DNA of 64,000 nt from DATAPD01 sp036265385 (lineage in GTDB: Bacteria; Acidobacteriota; Terriglobia; Terriglobales; Acidobacteriaceae). The notes under the pieces are model-generated. The model ran no database searches, had not been told where the DNA came from, and worked only from the letters and a program-made list of their open reading frames with translations. This document shows, piece after piece, positions 1-8,243 of the stretch. The position numbers were made by a program, and so were the translations under genes. The first letter of the stretch is position 1. Every line of letters begins with the position of its first letter. The DNA is taken from assembly GCA_036265385.1 (NCBI GenBank), contig DATAPD010000045.1:46500-110499 (forward strand). The letters are read 5' to 3'.

Positions 1-423
1 AGCGCCGTATACGTTGAAAGCCTGCAGCGCCCCGAGATAAGTAGGAGCTTCAACGAGAACACGATCTCCAGGGTTGATCAACAGCTTGCCGATGAAATCA
101 AGGGCTTGCTGCGAACCGGAGGTGATGAGCACATTTTCCGGGCCTGCTTTGATCCCATACCGTGATGTGTGCCGGGCAATCATCTCCCGTAGGGGTTCAT
201 AGCCTTCGGACGCGCCATACTGAAGCGCCAGTTTGCCCTGGTCTTTCAGAACTTTGGCGCACGCTTCCCGAAATCTCTCAATTGGGAACACATCGGGCGC
301 GGGCAACCCACCGGCAAACGAGATCACTTCCGGTTGTTGTGTCAGCTTGAGTAGTTCACGTATCGCCGAACTTTTCACACCTTTCGTGCGCTGCGCATAC
401 CTCGACGTCCAGGCCGTAGACAT
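1..423 (-). CDS. PLP-dependent aminotransferase (MocR/2-aminoadipate aminotransferase type), C-terminus cut off by the window edge
   Basis: The reverse strand reads 141 codons from an ATG at 423 to the window edge without a stop. The N-terminus has the pattern of fold-type I class I/II aminotransferases of the LysN/2-aminoadipate kind: an opening helix, then VISFAGGLPAPDVFP (about residues 33-47), the LQYGASEGYEPLRE motif that shapes the active site, and ENVLITSGSQQALDFIGKLL, which in this family binds the PLP phosphate. The Schiff-base lysine lies beyond the edge. No N-terminal GntR-type DNA-binding domain precedes it, so it is an enzyme rather than a MocR regulator. The amino-acid substrate cannot be told from this part. 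It is followed upstream by a 161-bp gap to the next gene on the same strand. Confidence 0.9.
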   Translation of the reverse strand, partial: MSTAWTSRYAQRTKGVKSSAIRELLKLTQQPEVISFAGGLPAPDVFPIERFREACAKVLKDQGKLALQYGASEGYEPLREMIARHTSRYGIKAGPENVLITSGSQQALDFIGKLLINPGDRVLVEAPTYLGALQAFNVYGA

Positions 424-584
424 GGTTCGAGCTCCTGATTCCAATCTAAGCTTTGCGCTGCCCCCGCGCGGTGATTTGCACCCCTAATAAGGTGACCGAA
501 ATCACATGTTTATAGTGACTATCGAGCGTAATGCTGTCCAGTAGATAGACAGGAGACACTCTCAACTTGTCTGAAGTTACGGGT

Positions 585-1178
585 TTACGCCTCGGGAATC
601 GGTGGGCAGCCTGGGAAGTCTCCTGCTACGAATTTATTCCCCTGGTATCCGAGGTCCTTCACCCCTATCTCACTTGTGAAATAGCCATCGACTGTAATGG
701 CTCGCAGGAATGCGAAAAACTCTACGCCTTGGCTCAAGCTCGGGTCGCTCTTCGCATTTTTCTTATACGCGATCAGGTCGAGGATTTCTTTTTGTTGCTC
801 TGGCGAGCACGCCAAGAAACCATTTGCATAGCGGTCAACGCACTTGGACTCGAGCCACATCAGACCGCCGCCGAGCCTCAATTGGTAATCTTCGTTCTCG
901 CTGGTCAAAAGGTCGATAAACTCTGGGGCCCCCGCTTCGATAGCCCCGCCACCTCGCTCGTCTGCTGGAATAATTGTTTGGCAAAGGCTCTGCAGGGTTT
1001 TGTACTGATTTGCGGAAAAAAACTTCGGAGTGTACACGCGAAGCGGAGATGCCTTCTTCTCTGCTTTCACCGTATGATGAGCGAATTCGGCTGCTTCCGC
1101 CGGGATGACGCGTAGCACAGACCCGGAGATAACTCCGGCCGCCAAAGACTTCAGCACGTCGCGCCGATTCACCGTCAT
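585..1178 (-). CDS. Tat-exported small subunit of a GMC-type sugar dehydrogenase (Gluconate_2-dh3 family)
   Basis: A 197-residue protein starts with a twin-arginine signal (NRRDVLKSLAAG) followed by an AEAAE cleavage region. The body has the Gluconate_2-dh3 pattern: TLQSLCQTIIPADERGGGAIEAG (in two parts, about residues 62-84), a long helical middle, and FFAFLRAITVDGYFTSEIG near the C-terminus. In the known FAD-dependent glucose and gluconate dehydrogenases this subunit carries the export signal and takes the unsignalled catalytic subunit with it through the Tat pore. Its start lies 2 bp after the stop of the GMC oxidoreductase, so the two are translated together. It is last in the eight-gene minus-strand run. 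The physiological sugar is unknown. Confidence 0.9.
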   Translation of the reverse strand: MTVNRRDVLKSLAAGVISGSVLRVIPAEAAEFAHHTVKAEKKASPLRVYTPKFFSANQYKTLQSLCQTIIPADERGGGAIEAGAPEFIDLLTSENEDYQLRLGGGLMWLESKCVDRYANGFLACSPEQQKEILDLIAYKKNAKSDPSLSQGVEFFAFLRAITVDGYFTSEIGVKDLGYQGNKFVAGDFPGCPPIPEA

Positions 1179-1180
1179 TC

Positions 1181-2890
1181 CTACAGATTCCCTTTCTTCG
1201 CTTCTTCTAGCAAATACTCTGACGCGCGCCAGGTTAGCGCCATGATCGTGAGGGTCGGATTTTTATCCGGGTTGCTCACGAAGCTGGCCGCGTCCGTCAC
1301 GAACAGGTTCTTGACGTCATGGGCTTGGCAATGTCCATTTAATACGGATGTCCGCTTGTTCGCCCCCATGCGTGCTGTGCCAAGTTCATGAATAATGACG
1401 CCGCCATCAGCAATCCCATGGGGACGATCGGCATCCTCAGGCTTTGGCGGCATATAGACGCCTCCGGCCGTTTCTACGATTTGTCGGAATGTCTCGTGCA
1501 TGTCCTTAGCCATGCGAAGTTCATTGTCACTCCACCTCCAATGAAACCGCAGCACTGGAATGCCCCACTGGTCTACAACGCTCGGGTCCAGATCGCAGTA
1601 GCTGTGTTCGTTGGGAATCATTTCACCGCGCCCTGAAAACCCGATCGCTGTGCCATACACTTTCCGGCATTGTTTCTTGAGCGAAACACCATAACCCTCA
1701 AAATCATCGCAGACATCGTCGAACATTCCCACGCTCGGCATTCCCGGGCCACCGCCAAACTCGATGTGATATCCGCGCAAGAAATCGTTCTTGCGATCGA
1801 ACTTCCACCACGGCGTGTACAAGTGCATGCCGCCAGTACCGTCGTGGTTGTGCGGCACCATCTTTTCCAGTTGCGGGAAGTACCCGTAACCATCGCTTCC
1901 AACGCTGTCTGTGAGATAGCGGCCAACCGTGCCCGAAGAATTCGCCAGTCCTTCCGCAAACAACGCAGACTTCGAGTTAAGGAGAAGCCGTGCTGATTCA
2001 CACGCGCTTGCGGCAACAACGAAGACGCGAGCTCGGACACGCTGCTCTGTACGAGTTGATTTATCAATGTAGGAAACCGCTTCCGCTTTTCCGTCCTTGC
2101 CGACCACAATCTCGCGCGCCATTGCGTTAGTGATGATTGTGAAACGGCCAGTGGCTTCCGCAGGCGGAATCATCACTTGGCTCGAGCTGAAATTCGATGC
2201 AGTAACGCATCCACGATTACATTGGCCGCAGTAGTGGCAAGCTGGTCTGCCATTCAGTGGCTTGGTAAGGATCGCTAGCCGTGCCGGCACACACAGGATG
2301 TTCAGCTTATCGAATGATTTTTTGATGAACAGTTCGGTACAGCGTGGTTTTGGTGGCGGGAGAAACACTCCGTCGGGAGCACTCGGGATGTTCTCTTTGG
2401 AGCCAAATACTCCAATGTACGATTCGACTTTATCGTAGTAAGGAGCAACATCCTCATACGAAATCGGCCAGTCATCGCCCATCCCGTCCGTCGATCTGGC
2501 TCGAAAGTCGACTGGCGCAAATCGCAGCGCAATTCTGCCCCAATGGTTAGTACGCCCACCGACGATTCGAGAGCGAAACCATCGAAACCGCGAACCGGGC
2601 GCGGACGTGTACGGTTCTCCTTCGATCTCCCAGAATCCGTTCGGCGCAAGGAACTCGTCGTTCAACTCGCCCCGATGCTTCGCACCCTTTCCAACTCCGC
2701 GATGCGGTAATTCATGAGGCCAAGTGTGTTCTTTGAAGTCTTTTCCAGGATCAAGAGGACCACCCGCCTCAAGCATGACGACGTTTAACCCGCCCTCGGT
2801 GAGGACCTTGGCTGCCGTTCCACCCGAAGCGCCCGAACCGATAATGCAGACATCGTAGATTTTCGGCGAACGCACTACTTGCATCGTCAT
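1181..2890 (-). CDS. GMC-family FAD-dependent sugar dehydrogenase, catalytic subunit (copy 1)
   Basis: 569 residues. The FAD-binding Rossmann motif is IIGSGASGGTAAKVL (about 16-30) with the acidic LEAGG strand after it; a second nucleotide-contact motif GGRTNHWGRI lies at about 111-120, and the C-terminal GMC domain ends with HELGTARMG, SVLNGHCQAHDVKNLFVTD and NPTLTIMAL. A cysteine cluster CHYCGQCNRGC at about 218-228 is shared with copy 2 and resembles iron-sulphur ligands of membrane-linked FAD sugar dehydrogenases; cluster binding is inferred. There is no signal peptide, which agrees with hitch-hiking on the Tat-signalled small subunit encoded 2 bp downstream. Substrate could be glucose, a glycoside (3-keto product) or another polyol. 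Confidence 0.93.
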   Translation of the reverse strand: MTMQVVRSPKIYDVCIIGSGASGGTAAKVLTEGGLNVVMLEAGGPLDPGKDFKEHTWPHELPHRGVGKGAKHRGELNDEFLAPNGFWEIEGEPYTSAPGSRFRWFRSRIVGGRTNHWGRIALRFAPVDFRARSTDGMGDDWPISYEDVAPYYDKVESYIGVFGSKENIPSAPDGVFLPPPKPRCTELFIKKSFDKLNILCVPARLAILTKPLNGRPACHYCGQCNRGCVTASNFSSSQVMIPPAEATGRFTIITNAMAREIVVGKDGKAEAVSYIDKSTRTEQRVRARVFVVAASACESARLLLNSKSALFAEGLANSSGTVGRYLTDSVGSDGYGYFPQLEKMVPHNHDGTGGMHLYTPWWKFDRKNDFLRGYHIEFGGGPGMPSVGMFDDVCDDFEGYGVSLKKQCRKVYGTAIGFSGRGEMIPNEHSYCDLDPSVVDQWGIPVLRFHWRWSDNELRMAKDMHETFRQIVETAGGVYMPPKPEDADRPHGIADGGVIIHELGTARMGANKRTSVLNGHCQAHDVKNLFVTDAASFVSNPDKNPTLTIMALTWRASEYLLEEAKKGNL

Positions 2891-2911
2891 CGCGTCCCTA
2901 TATCTCGATTT

Positions 2912-3778
2912 TCAGAATTTCAGCTTGTGGAGGTACTCGTAACTCGCGCGGATGTCTTCAAACTCCGACTTCGGATAGTCATTCTCGACGAAATAGTGCT
3001 TGATACCCGCCTTGTCTGACTGAGCAAAAATCTTTTTGAAATCGATAACACCGTTCCCCACACTTGTCATTTCCGGAAAAACATTATCGAAATTCACTGG
3101 ATTGTCATCTTGCTTGCGCGGGATCTTCTTCACATCCTTCACGTGAACCATCGGAAATCGTCCTGGATAACGGTCGAAATATTTGATCGGATCTTGCCCC
3201 GCGATATTCATCCAGCAGAGGTCCATCTCCATCTGCACTAATTTGGGATCAGTTTCTTCAAGCAGAATGTCATACGCGTATTTGCCATCGACCTTCACAA
3301 ATTCAAAATGATGATTGTGGTAGGCAAACTGTATCCCTGCTTTCTTCGACGCATCGGCTGCTTTGTTGAATTTCGCTGCCGCTTCTTTCCAGCGGTTCTG
3401 CTTCCGCACTTCATCCTCGATCCAGGGACAGACAATGTATTGATGCCCAACGACCTGCGCAGCTTCTAACACTCCTGGCCATTTTTCATCGAGCACCGAG
3501 TACTCGATATGTGCGGAGGGCGCTTTCAACCCGTTCTGGTCAAGAATGCTTCGGATCTCTTTCGGCGAATGATCGAAGTACCCGGCGAACTCCACTTCCT
3601 TGTAACCAACTTGCGCGACTTTCGCGATGGTTCCCGGGGTGTCCTTCTTCATCGACTCCCGCACGGTGTACAGCTGCACACCAATGGGATCGACTTTGTG
3701 CTCTGCCGACGCCCAACTAACACGGCTTGCCAGAATTGAGCCCGCGGTAATCGTTCCCAGAAACGTTCTCCGGTTCAT
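2912..3778 (-). CDS. Tat-exported TIM-barrel sugar isomerase/epimerase-like protein
   Basis: I start this at the ATG at 3778 (288 residues) because it gives a proper Tat signal (MNRRTFLGTITAGS) and overlaps the stop of the upstream GMC gene by 4 bp (ATGA); the longer reading adds an unlikely N-terminus. The body is an AP-endonuclease-2-type TIM barrel: IGVQLYTVRESM as first strand, GYKEVEFAGYF, YHNHHFEF and VHVKDVKK are the usual metal and substrate positions. Members act on sugars or keto-sugars (isomerases, epimerases, 3-keto-glycoside lyases). Export is unusual for a sugar-phosphate enzyme, so an unphosphorylated keto-sugar is the more likely substrate. It sits between two GMC dehydrogenases in the operon. 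Confidence 0.88.
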   Translation of the reverse strand: MNRRTFLGTITAGSILASRVSWASAEHKVDPIGVQLYTVRESMKKDTPGTIAKVAQVGYKEVEFAGYFDHSPKEIRSILDQNGLKAPSAHIEYSVLDEKWPGVLEAAQVVGHQYIVCPWIEDEVRKQNRWKEAAAKFNKAADASKKAGIQFAYHNHHFEFVKVDGKYAYDILLEETDPKLVQMEMDLCWMNIAGQDPIKYFDRYPGRFPMVHVKDVKKIPRKQDDNPVNFDNVFPEMTSVGNGVIDFKKIFAQSDKAGIKHYFVENDYPKSEFEDIRASYEYLHKLKF

Positions 3779-5460
3779 AGTTCTCCCTTTTTCATCTGCG
3801 AAACCGCGTAGTCGCACGCTCGCGCAGTCAGCGCCATGTAAGTGAGCGATGGATTTACACACGACGACGACACCATGCAGGCACCATCCGTCACAAATAA
3901 GTTCTGGACGTCATGCGCCTGGTTTTGCGCGTTCAGGACCGACGTTTTCGGATCTCGGCCCATCCGTGCTGTCCCCATCTCATGAATAGTCAGCCCTGGA
4001 GCGTTGTCTTCAACGAATGTCGTGATATCTTTTGCGCCCGCAGCTGCCAGCATCTCCGACGCCGCAATACTCATATCAAGTAACAGCGCGCGTTCGTTCT
4101 CTCGCCATTTGCACACGATCTGGAGTGCAGGAATTCCCCAGGCATCTTTCACCTCGGGATCAAGCGCCACATAATTGTCCGGGTTCGGCAAACATTCGCC
4201 AAAACCATAGAACTGGAATCGCCACGGTCCCGGTTGCCGGAGAGCGTGTTTGAACTCCGCACCGAAGCCCGCCATTTCAATTCCACGAGTCCAACCATCG
4301 CGCTCCGCTCCGCCCTGAAAACCGTAACCGCGCAAGAACTCCGAGTGTTTTTCCTTCACATTCCGGAATCGCGGCATGTAGATTCCGTTCGGCCGCCTGC
4401 CTTGCGACATTTTGTCTTCATGTCCCGCGATAATTCCGGACGCTCCTCCACCCATCACGTGATCCATCACGTTTCGGCCGAGCTGACCACTCGAATTCGC
4501 GAGCCCGTTCGCAAACTCCGTGCTCTTTGAGTTCAAAAGAATGCGAGTCGATTCCAATGCCGACGCACAGAGAAACACTACCTTCGCCTTGAACTCGACC
4601 GTCTGTCTGGTCTGCCCATCGATCACCTGCACACCAGATACTCGTCGCGTCTTCGGATCGAACGTCAAACTGTGCACCACGCTGTGCGGCCGCACCGTCA
4701 GTTTTCCCGTCGCCTGCGCAGCGGGCAGCGTCGAGTTCAAACTCGAAAAATAAGATTTGGTGATGCACCCACGGCTGCACGGCCCACAGTAATGGCAAGC
4801 CGCCCGTCCACGATGAGGCTGCGTCAGAATCGCCGTACGCCCAATCGTCAGTCGCCGCTCTTTCCCGAAATGCGCTGCCACTGAATCGCGTACCGTTTCC
4901 TCGGCACACGTGAATTCCATCGGAGGCAAAAACTTGCCATCCGGAAGCTGAGGCAACCCCTCCGCTCTCCCGCTGACGCCAATGAAATCCTCGACGTAGT
5001 CGTACCATTCGGAAATGTCCTGGTATCGAATCGGCCAATCGACTGCGATCCCCTCACGCAAGTTGGCCTCGAAATCCAGATCGCTCCACCGGTACGATTG
5101 CCTGCCCCACATGATCGAACGTCCGCCCACCTGCCTTCCCCTGATCCACAGAAAAGGTTTGTCCGACGGTGTGGTATACGGATTCTCCTTATCATTTACG
5201 AAGAACTTCGCATTCCATTCGTCGACGCCATCGCTCGTAGTCTGCACGGCTTGTATATCGCTCGACTTCCGCTTGTCCCCCATCCCTCGGAACCTCTGTT
5301 TCCACACCGGAACGTGTTCCACATAATCCTTCGCAGGATCAATCGGACGTCCCGCCTCGAGAACAAGCGTCTGCAAACCTTTTTCGGTGAGTTCCTTGGC
5401 TGCCCAGCCCCCGGTTATGCCTGAGCCGATTACGATCGCATCGAATACGTTGCTCGGCAT
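3775..5460 (-). CDS. GMC-family FAD-dependent sugar dehydrogenase, catalytic subunit (copy 2)
   Basis: From the ATG at 5460 it has 561 residues; this start overlaps the stop of the small-subunit gene by one base (TAATG), and the 11 extra residues of the longer reading have no family support. FAD motif IVIGSGITGGWAAKEL (about 9-24), GGRSIMWGRQ (about 112-121), a CHYCGPCSRGC cluster at about 222-232, and C-terminal HEMGTARMG with NPSLTYMALTARA. It is clearly homologous to the copy at 1181-2890 along its whole length, though well diverged, so the two probably act on different sugars or positions. No signal peptide; export with the adjacent small subunit is inferred from the family. Confidence 0.93.
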   Translation of the reverse strand: MPSNVFDAIVIGSGITGGWAAKELTEKGLQTLVLEAGRPIDPAKDYVEHVPVWKQRFRGMGDKRKSSDIQAVQTTSDGVDEWNAKFFVNDKENPYTTPSDKPFLWIRGRQVGGRSIMWGRQSYRWSDLDFEANLREGIAVDWPIRYQDISEWYDYVEDFIGVSGRAEGLPQLPDGKFLPPMEFTCAEETVRDSVAAHFGKERRLTIGRTAILTQPHRGRAACHYCGPCSRGCITKSYFSSLNSTLPAAQATGKLTVRPHSVVHSLTFDPKTRRVSGVQVIDGQTRQTVEFKAKVVFLCASALESTRILLNSKSTEFANGLANSSGQLGRNVMDHVMGGGASGIIAGHEDKMSQGRRPNGIYMPRFRNVKEKHSEFLRGYGFQGGAERDGWTRGIEMAGFGAEFKHALRQPGPWRFQFYGFGECLPNPDNYVALDPEVKDAWGIPALQIVCKWRENERALLLDMSIAASEMLAAAGAKDITTFVEDNAPGLTIHEMGTARMGRDPKTSVLNAQNQAHDVQNLFVTDGACMVSSSCVNPSLTYMALTARACDYAVSQMKKGEL

Positions 5461-6050
5461 TAGCTTTTCTCCGTCGTTGGGACTGGCGCACATTGCTCAT
5501 GCGCGTGCGGGATAATTTCGTAGTGCAACTCTTCCTGTGCGCCCACTTGCGAGGTGTAATAACCCACCAGAGTCAACTGCTTCATCATGTAAAAAAAAGT
5601 CTTCTCGGGCGGCTTGCGGTTTCCGCGGCGATTGGCCAACAAGACTTGCTGCGCCGCCATGAGTTCGTCATCAAAGCCACGAAGAATCTCTTTCTGTTGC
5701 TCTGCCGCCGCATCTACGAAGCGCTTGCCGTACAACACTTGGCTACGATGGTTCACCTCGTCGACACCCGCAAGGAATCGGGTTTTCTCGTCTTCCTTGC
5801 TCCAGTCACTCAGAATGAGATCGATGAACTCGCTCACCCTCGCTGCCTTCGCCCCCGGCGTATCCGTAGCCGGAATGATCAGTTCCGAGATCGTTTCCAC
5901 GATCGCATTCTGATCCGCCGAAAACGCCTTGAGTGCTGTGCTTTGTGGAACCTGTGCCTGGATGCTTTGAAAGAAGGCCAACGACTCGCTCGAAAGCAGC
6001 GGAAGGCCCGCTGCTCCCACCAATAACTTCAGCGCATTGCGCCTTTGCAT
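5460..6050 (-). CDS. Tat-exported small subunit of a GMC-type sugar dehydrogenase (Gluconate_2-dh3 family), copy 2
   Basis: 196 residues beginning MQRRNALKLLVGAAG, a twin-arginine signal with a hydrophobic core and a likely cleavage after SLAFF. The body follows the Gluconate_2-dh3 pattern: NAIVETISELIIPATDTPGA, SEFIDLILSDW, a central helical part, and a C-terminal FFYMMKQLTLVGYYTSQVGA, comparable with FFAFLRAITVDGYFTSEIG of the first copy. It precedes its GMC partner and overlaps it by one base. Here the small subunit comes first and the large one second, the reverse of the other pair, so the two modules are not a simple tandem duplication. Confidence 0.9.
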   Translation of the reverse strand: MQRRNALKLLVGAAGLPLLSSESLAFFQSIQAQVPQSTALKAFSADQNAIVETISELIIPATDTPGAKAARVSEFIDLILSDWSKEDEKTRFLAGVDEVNHRSQVLYGKRFVDAAAEQQKEILRGFDDELMAAQQVLLANRRGNRKPPEKTFFYMMKQLTLVGYYTSQVGAQEELHYEIIPHAHEQCAPVPTTEKS

Positions 6051-6116
6051 GAACCCTCACCCCAGAAACGCGAAGGACTGTAGGCTATTCGTGACAATCA
6101 GCTCAGTCAATCCCGT

Positions 6117-7010
6117 TCAGTTCGAAATCTGCTTCTCCAAGCTCGCGATCGCCTCCAGGCGGGCGCGACGTAATGTCTCGCCGATATTCCCCTTCGTCTC
6201 GAACTCCATTGCAACGTACCCGTCGAACTTCAGTTGGGCGAGCTTGCGATAGATACTCCCATACGCGATTTCGCCCGTCCCCGGCTCGTGTCGACCTGGC
6301 ACATCCGCCACATGCACGAGCCCCACAAGATTGATGTTCTTCTCCAGCTTGGCAATCAGGTTTCCCTCGGAAATCTGCTCGTGGTAAAAGTCGTACAAGA
6401 ACCGCACCCGTGGATGATTTACTTCCCCGATAATCTCAAACCCTTCAGCGACTGACGTTAAAAAATATTCCGGATTCTCCTCTTGATCGATGTTCTCCAG
6501 CAGCAAGCGCAACCCATTTTTCTCGGCAATCTCCGCGCCACGCTTTAACGCCTCTACGCATGCCTGGTGCTGTTGCTGATGGGTCGCTCCCGAAATTTTG
6601 TCACCCGATAGAACAATGATGTCCGAACACTCCAGTTTGTTCGCCATCGGTATGAAAGCCTGCAGATCCGCCACGAACGCATCCGTTCCTTTTGGATCCG
6701 CAATCCCCTTCCACACACCGGCCGTCGCATCGAACGTGAGTCCGAGACTTCGCTTTCGAGCGTTCGCTTTCTGAAAATCGCTATCCGTCCAGTCCTTGAA
6801 CTCATTCACCAGTTCGACGCCCGAGTAGCCGGCTTGCGCAACAATTTCTAATCGACGCTCAAACGGTAGTTCTTTCCCTAAGGTCCACAACATCACGGCG
6901 AACTTCAGTGGCGTCTTCTTCTCGTCAGCCGCCACCCTCTTAGCGTTAATCGGGACGGACCATGCTGCCCCCGCAGCTGCCAGCGACAATGTAAATTCGC
7001 GTCGGTTCAT
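6117..7010 (-). CDS. Tat-exported TIM-barrel protein, hydroxypyruvate isomerase-like
   Basis: 297 residues with a Tat signal (MNRREFTLSLAAAGAAWS). The mature part is a xylose-isomerase-like TIM barrel: LKFAVMLWTLGKELPFERRL is typical of hydroxypyruvate isomerase relatives, then GYSGVELVNEF, LLLENIDQEENPE (metal-binding glutamate), RFLYDFYHEQI, VGLVHVADVPGRHEPGTGEI and YVAMEFE. The H-x-A-D-x-P-G-R-H-E-P-G stretch is the strongest family mark. It lies 66 bp upstream of the small subunit in the same run. Despite the family name, an exported protein is unlikely to handle cytosolic hydroxypyruvate; a role in keto-sugar conversion outside the cytoplasm is inferred from context. Confidence 0.87.
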   Translation of the reverse strand: MNRREFTLSLAAAGAAWSVPINAKRVAADEKKTPLKFAVMLWTLGKELPFERRLEIVAQAGYSGVELVNEFKDWTDSDFQKANARKRSLGLTFDATAGVWKGIADPKGTDAFVADLQAFIPMANKLECSDIIVLSGDKISGATHQQQHQACVEALKRGAEIAEKNGLRLLLENIDQEENPEYFLTSVAEGFEIIGEVNHPRVRFLYDFYHEQISEGNLIAKLEKNINLVGLVHVADVPGRHEPGTGEIAYGSIYRKLAQLKFDGYVAMEFETKGNIGETLRRARLEAIASLEKQISN

Positions 7011-7022
7011 CTCAGCTAACTG

Positions 7023-8153
7023 CTAACTCTGCGCGTTCATCAACTCGTCTCGCACATTCTTCAGGACGAACAGCGCTCTCTGCACTCCAACTTCTCCCGG
7101 CAAGATCGGATCTTCGTTCTCAATACTGAGGATGCCCTGATACCCCACGTCCATATAGGCCTTCACAATCTCCTTCCACGTCCCGGCGCTATGCCCGTAC
7201 CCCACGGCTCGGAACGATTCCGAAGCTTGGGCAAGCTCACCTGTTTCGAACGCGAAGTTCAGTACACCAAACCGGTCAAGGTTCTCCTTGAAGAACACCG
7301 TATCTTTCATATGCGCGTGGAAAATCATGTTCTGCTTGCCTAAAAAGTGAATGACCGCGATCGGATCGCATCCCTGCCAGAACAAATGGCTGAGATCGCA
7401 GTTAGCCCCAATCTCCTCTCCTACCGCATCCCTTAGCTTCATCAGCGTCATCGGGTTATAAACCACGAATCCCGGATGCATCTCGAAAGCAAGCTTGTGG
7501 ACTCCATGTTCGCGTGCAAACTTTGCCGCGTCCTTCCAATAGGGAACGACCTTCTCCTTCCACTGCCATTTCAGAATCTGATCAAATTCCGGAGGCCACC
7601 GGTATGTTGCCCAGTTCGGCATCGTGTCCGTCGGCGATCCACCCGGACAACCCGAGAATCCGACAATGACCGGCACCTCCAATCTTTCAGCCAGCAACAC
7701 GGTGTTCCGGAACGTCTGCGCGTCACGCGCCGCAATCTTCGAGTCCGGATGCACCGGATTGCCGTGGCAACTCAGGGTCGCTACCTGGATATTTTTGCTC
7801 TCGAATTTCTTTTTCCAAGCCTTCGCTTTGGCTGGGTCGGCAAGCAACTCATCCACTGGACAGTGCCGATTATTTGGATAGCCACCTGTCCCGATCTCCA
7901 CCGCCTCGATGCCCCACCCTGCAATCAGGTCGATCATCGGATCGAGTTCCATCTTGTCGAAAACTGGATCGAAAACGCCGATGGGAATTTTACGTTTCGT
8001 GGAGGTACCGCCCTGATGCGGATCAGGCGCGGGGCTGGTCGTGCTCGCTCCCAAGGTAGGCAAACCTGCGGAAGCGCCTAGAGCTGCGACTGTCCCGGCA
8101 GTGGCAATGAATTCTCGACGAGTAGGCGATTGCGAAGAAGATTGTCGTGCCAT
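7023..8153 (-). CDS. Tat-exported TIM-barrel sugar isomerase/epimerase-like protein
   Basis: I choose the ATG at 8153 (376 residues) because GAGGG lies at Shine-Dalgarno distance and the protein then opens with a polar stretch and a Tat signal (TRREFIATAGTVAALGASAG). TIM-barrel marks: IPIGVFDPVFDK, GWGIEAVEIGTGGY, ATLSCHGNPVHP, LAFEMHPGFVVYN (metal ligand E), GANCDLSHLFWQGCDP, FHAHMKDTVFF and GILSIENEDP. This set fits the large group of proteobacterial and acidobacterial sugar phosphate isomerase/epimerase proteins. It is separated by 12 bp from the following TIM barrel and by 90 bp from zwf. Specific reaction not identifiable from sequence alone. Confidence 0.87.
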   Translation of the reverse strand: MARQSSSQSPTRREFIATAGTVAALGASAGLPTLGASTTSPAPDPHQGGTSTKRKIPIGVFDPVFDKMELDPMIDLIAGWGIEAVEIGTGGYPNNRHCPVDELLADPAKAKAWKKKFESKNIQVATLSCHGNPVHPDSKIAARDAQTFRNTVLLAERLEVPVIVGFSGCPGGSPTDTMPNWATYRWPPEFDQILKWQWKEKVVPYWKDAAKFAREHGVHKLAFEMHPGFVVYNPMTLMKLRDAVGEEIGANCDLSHLFWQGCDPIAVIHFLGKQNMIFHAHMKDTVFFKENLDRFGVLNFAFETGELAQASESFRAVGYGHSAGTWKEIVKAYMDVGYQGILSIENEDPILPGEVGVQRALFVLKNVRDELMNAQS

Positions 8154-8243
8154 GCGACCCTCACGCGGAGATTTCGCCTCGATGCGTACCTTCAAGGCGC
8201 CATGCATTATACGCATCTTCTCGCGTGAGGTTTTCGACCTCTG

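Noticed and set aside
567..1115. 182-residue plus-strand ORF opposite the small dehydrogenase subunit
   Set aside because: It mirrors a well-supported Tat-signalled gene, starts with TTG and has no recognisable motif.
5493..6026. 177-residue plus-strand ORF
   Set aside because: Antisense shadow of the second Gluconate_2-dh3 gene.
7476..8081. 201-residue plus-strand ORF
   Set aside because: Antisense shadow of the TIM-barrel gene; Arg/His-rich composition typical of shadows.
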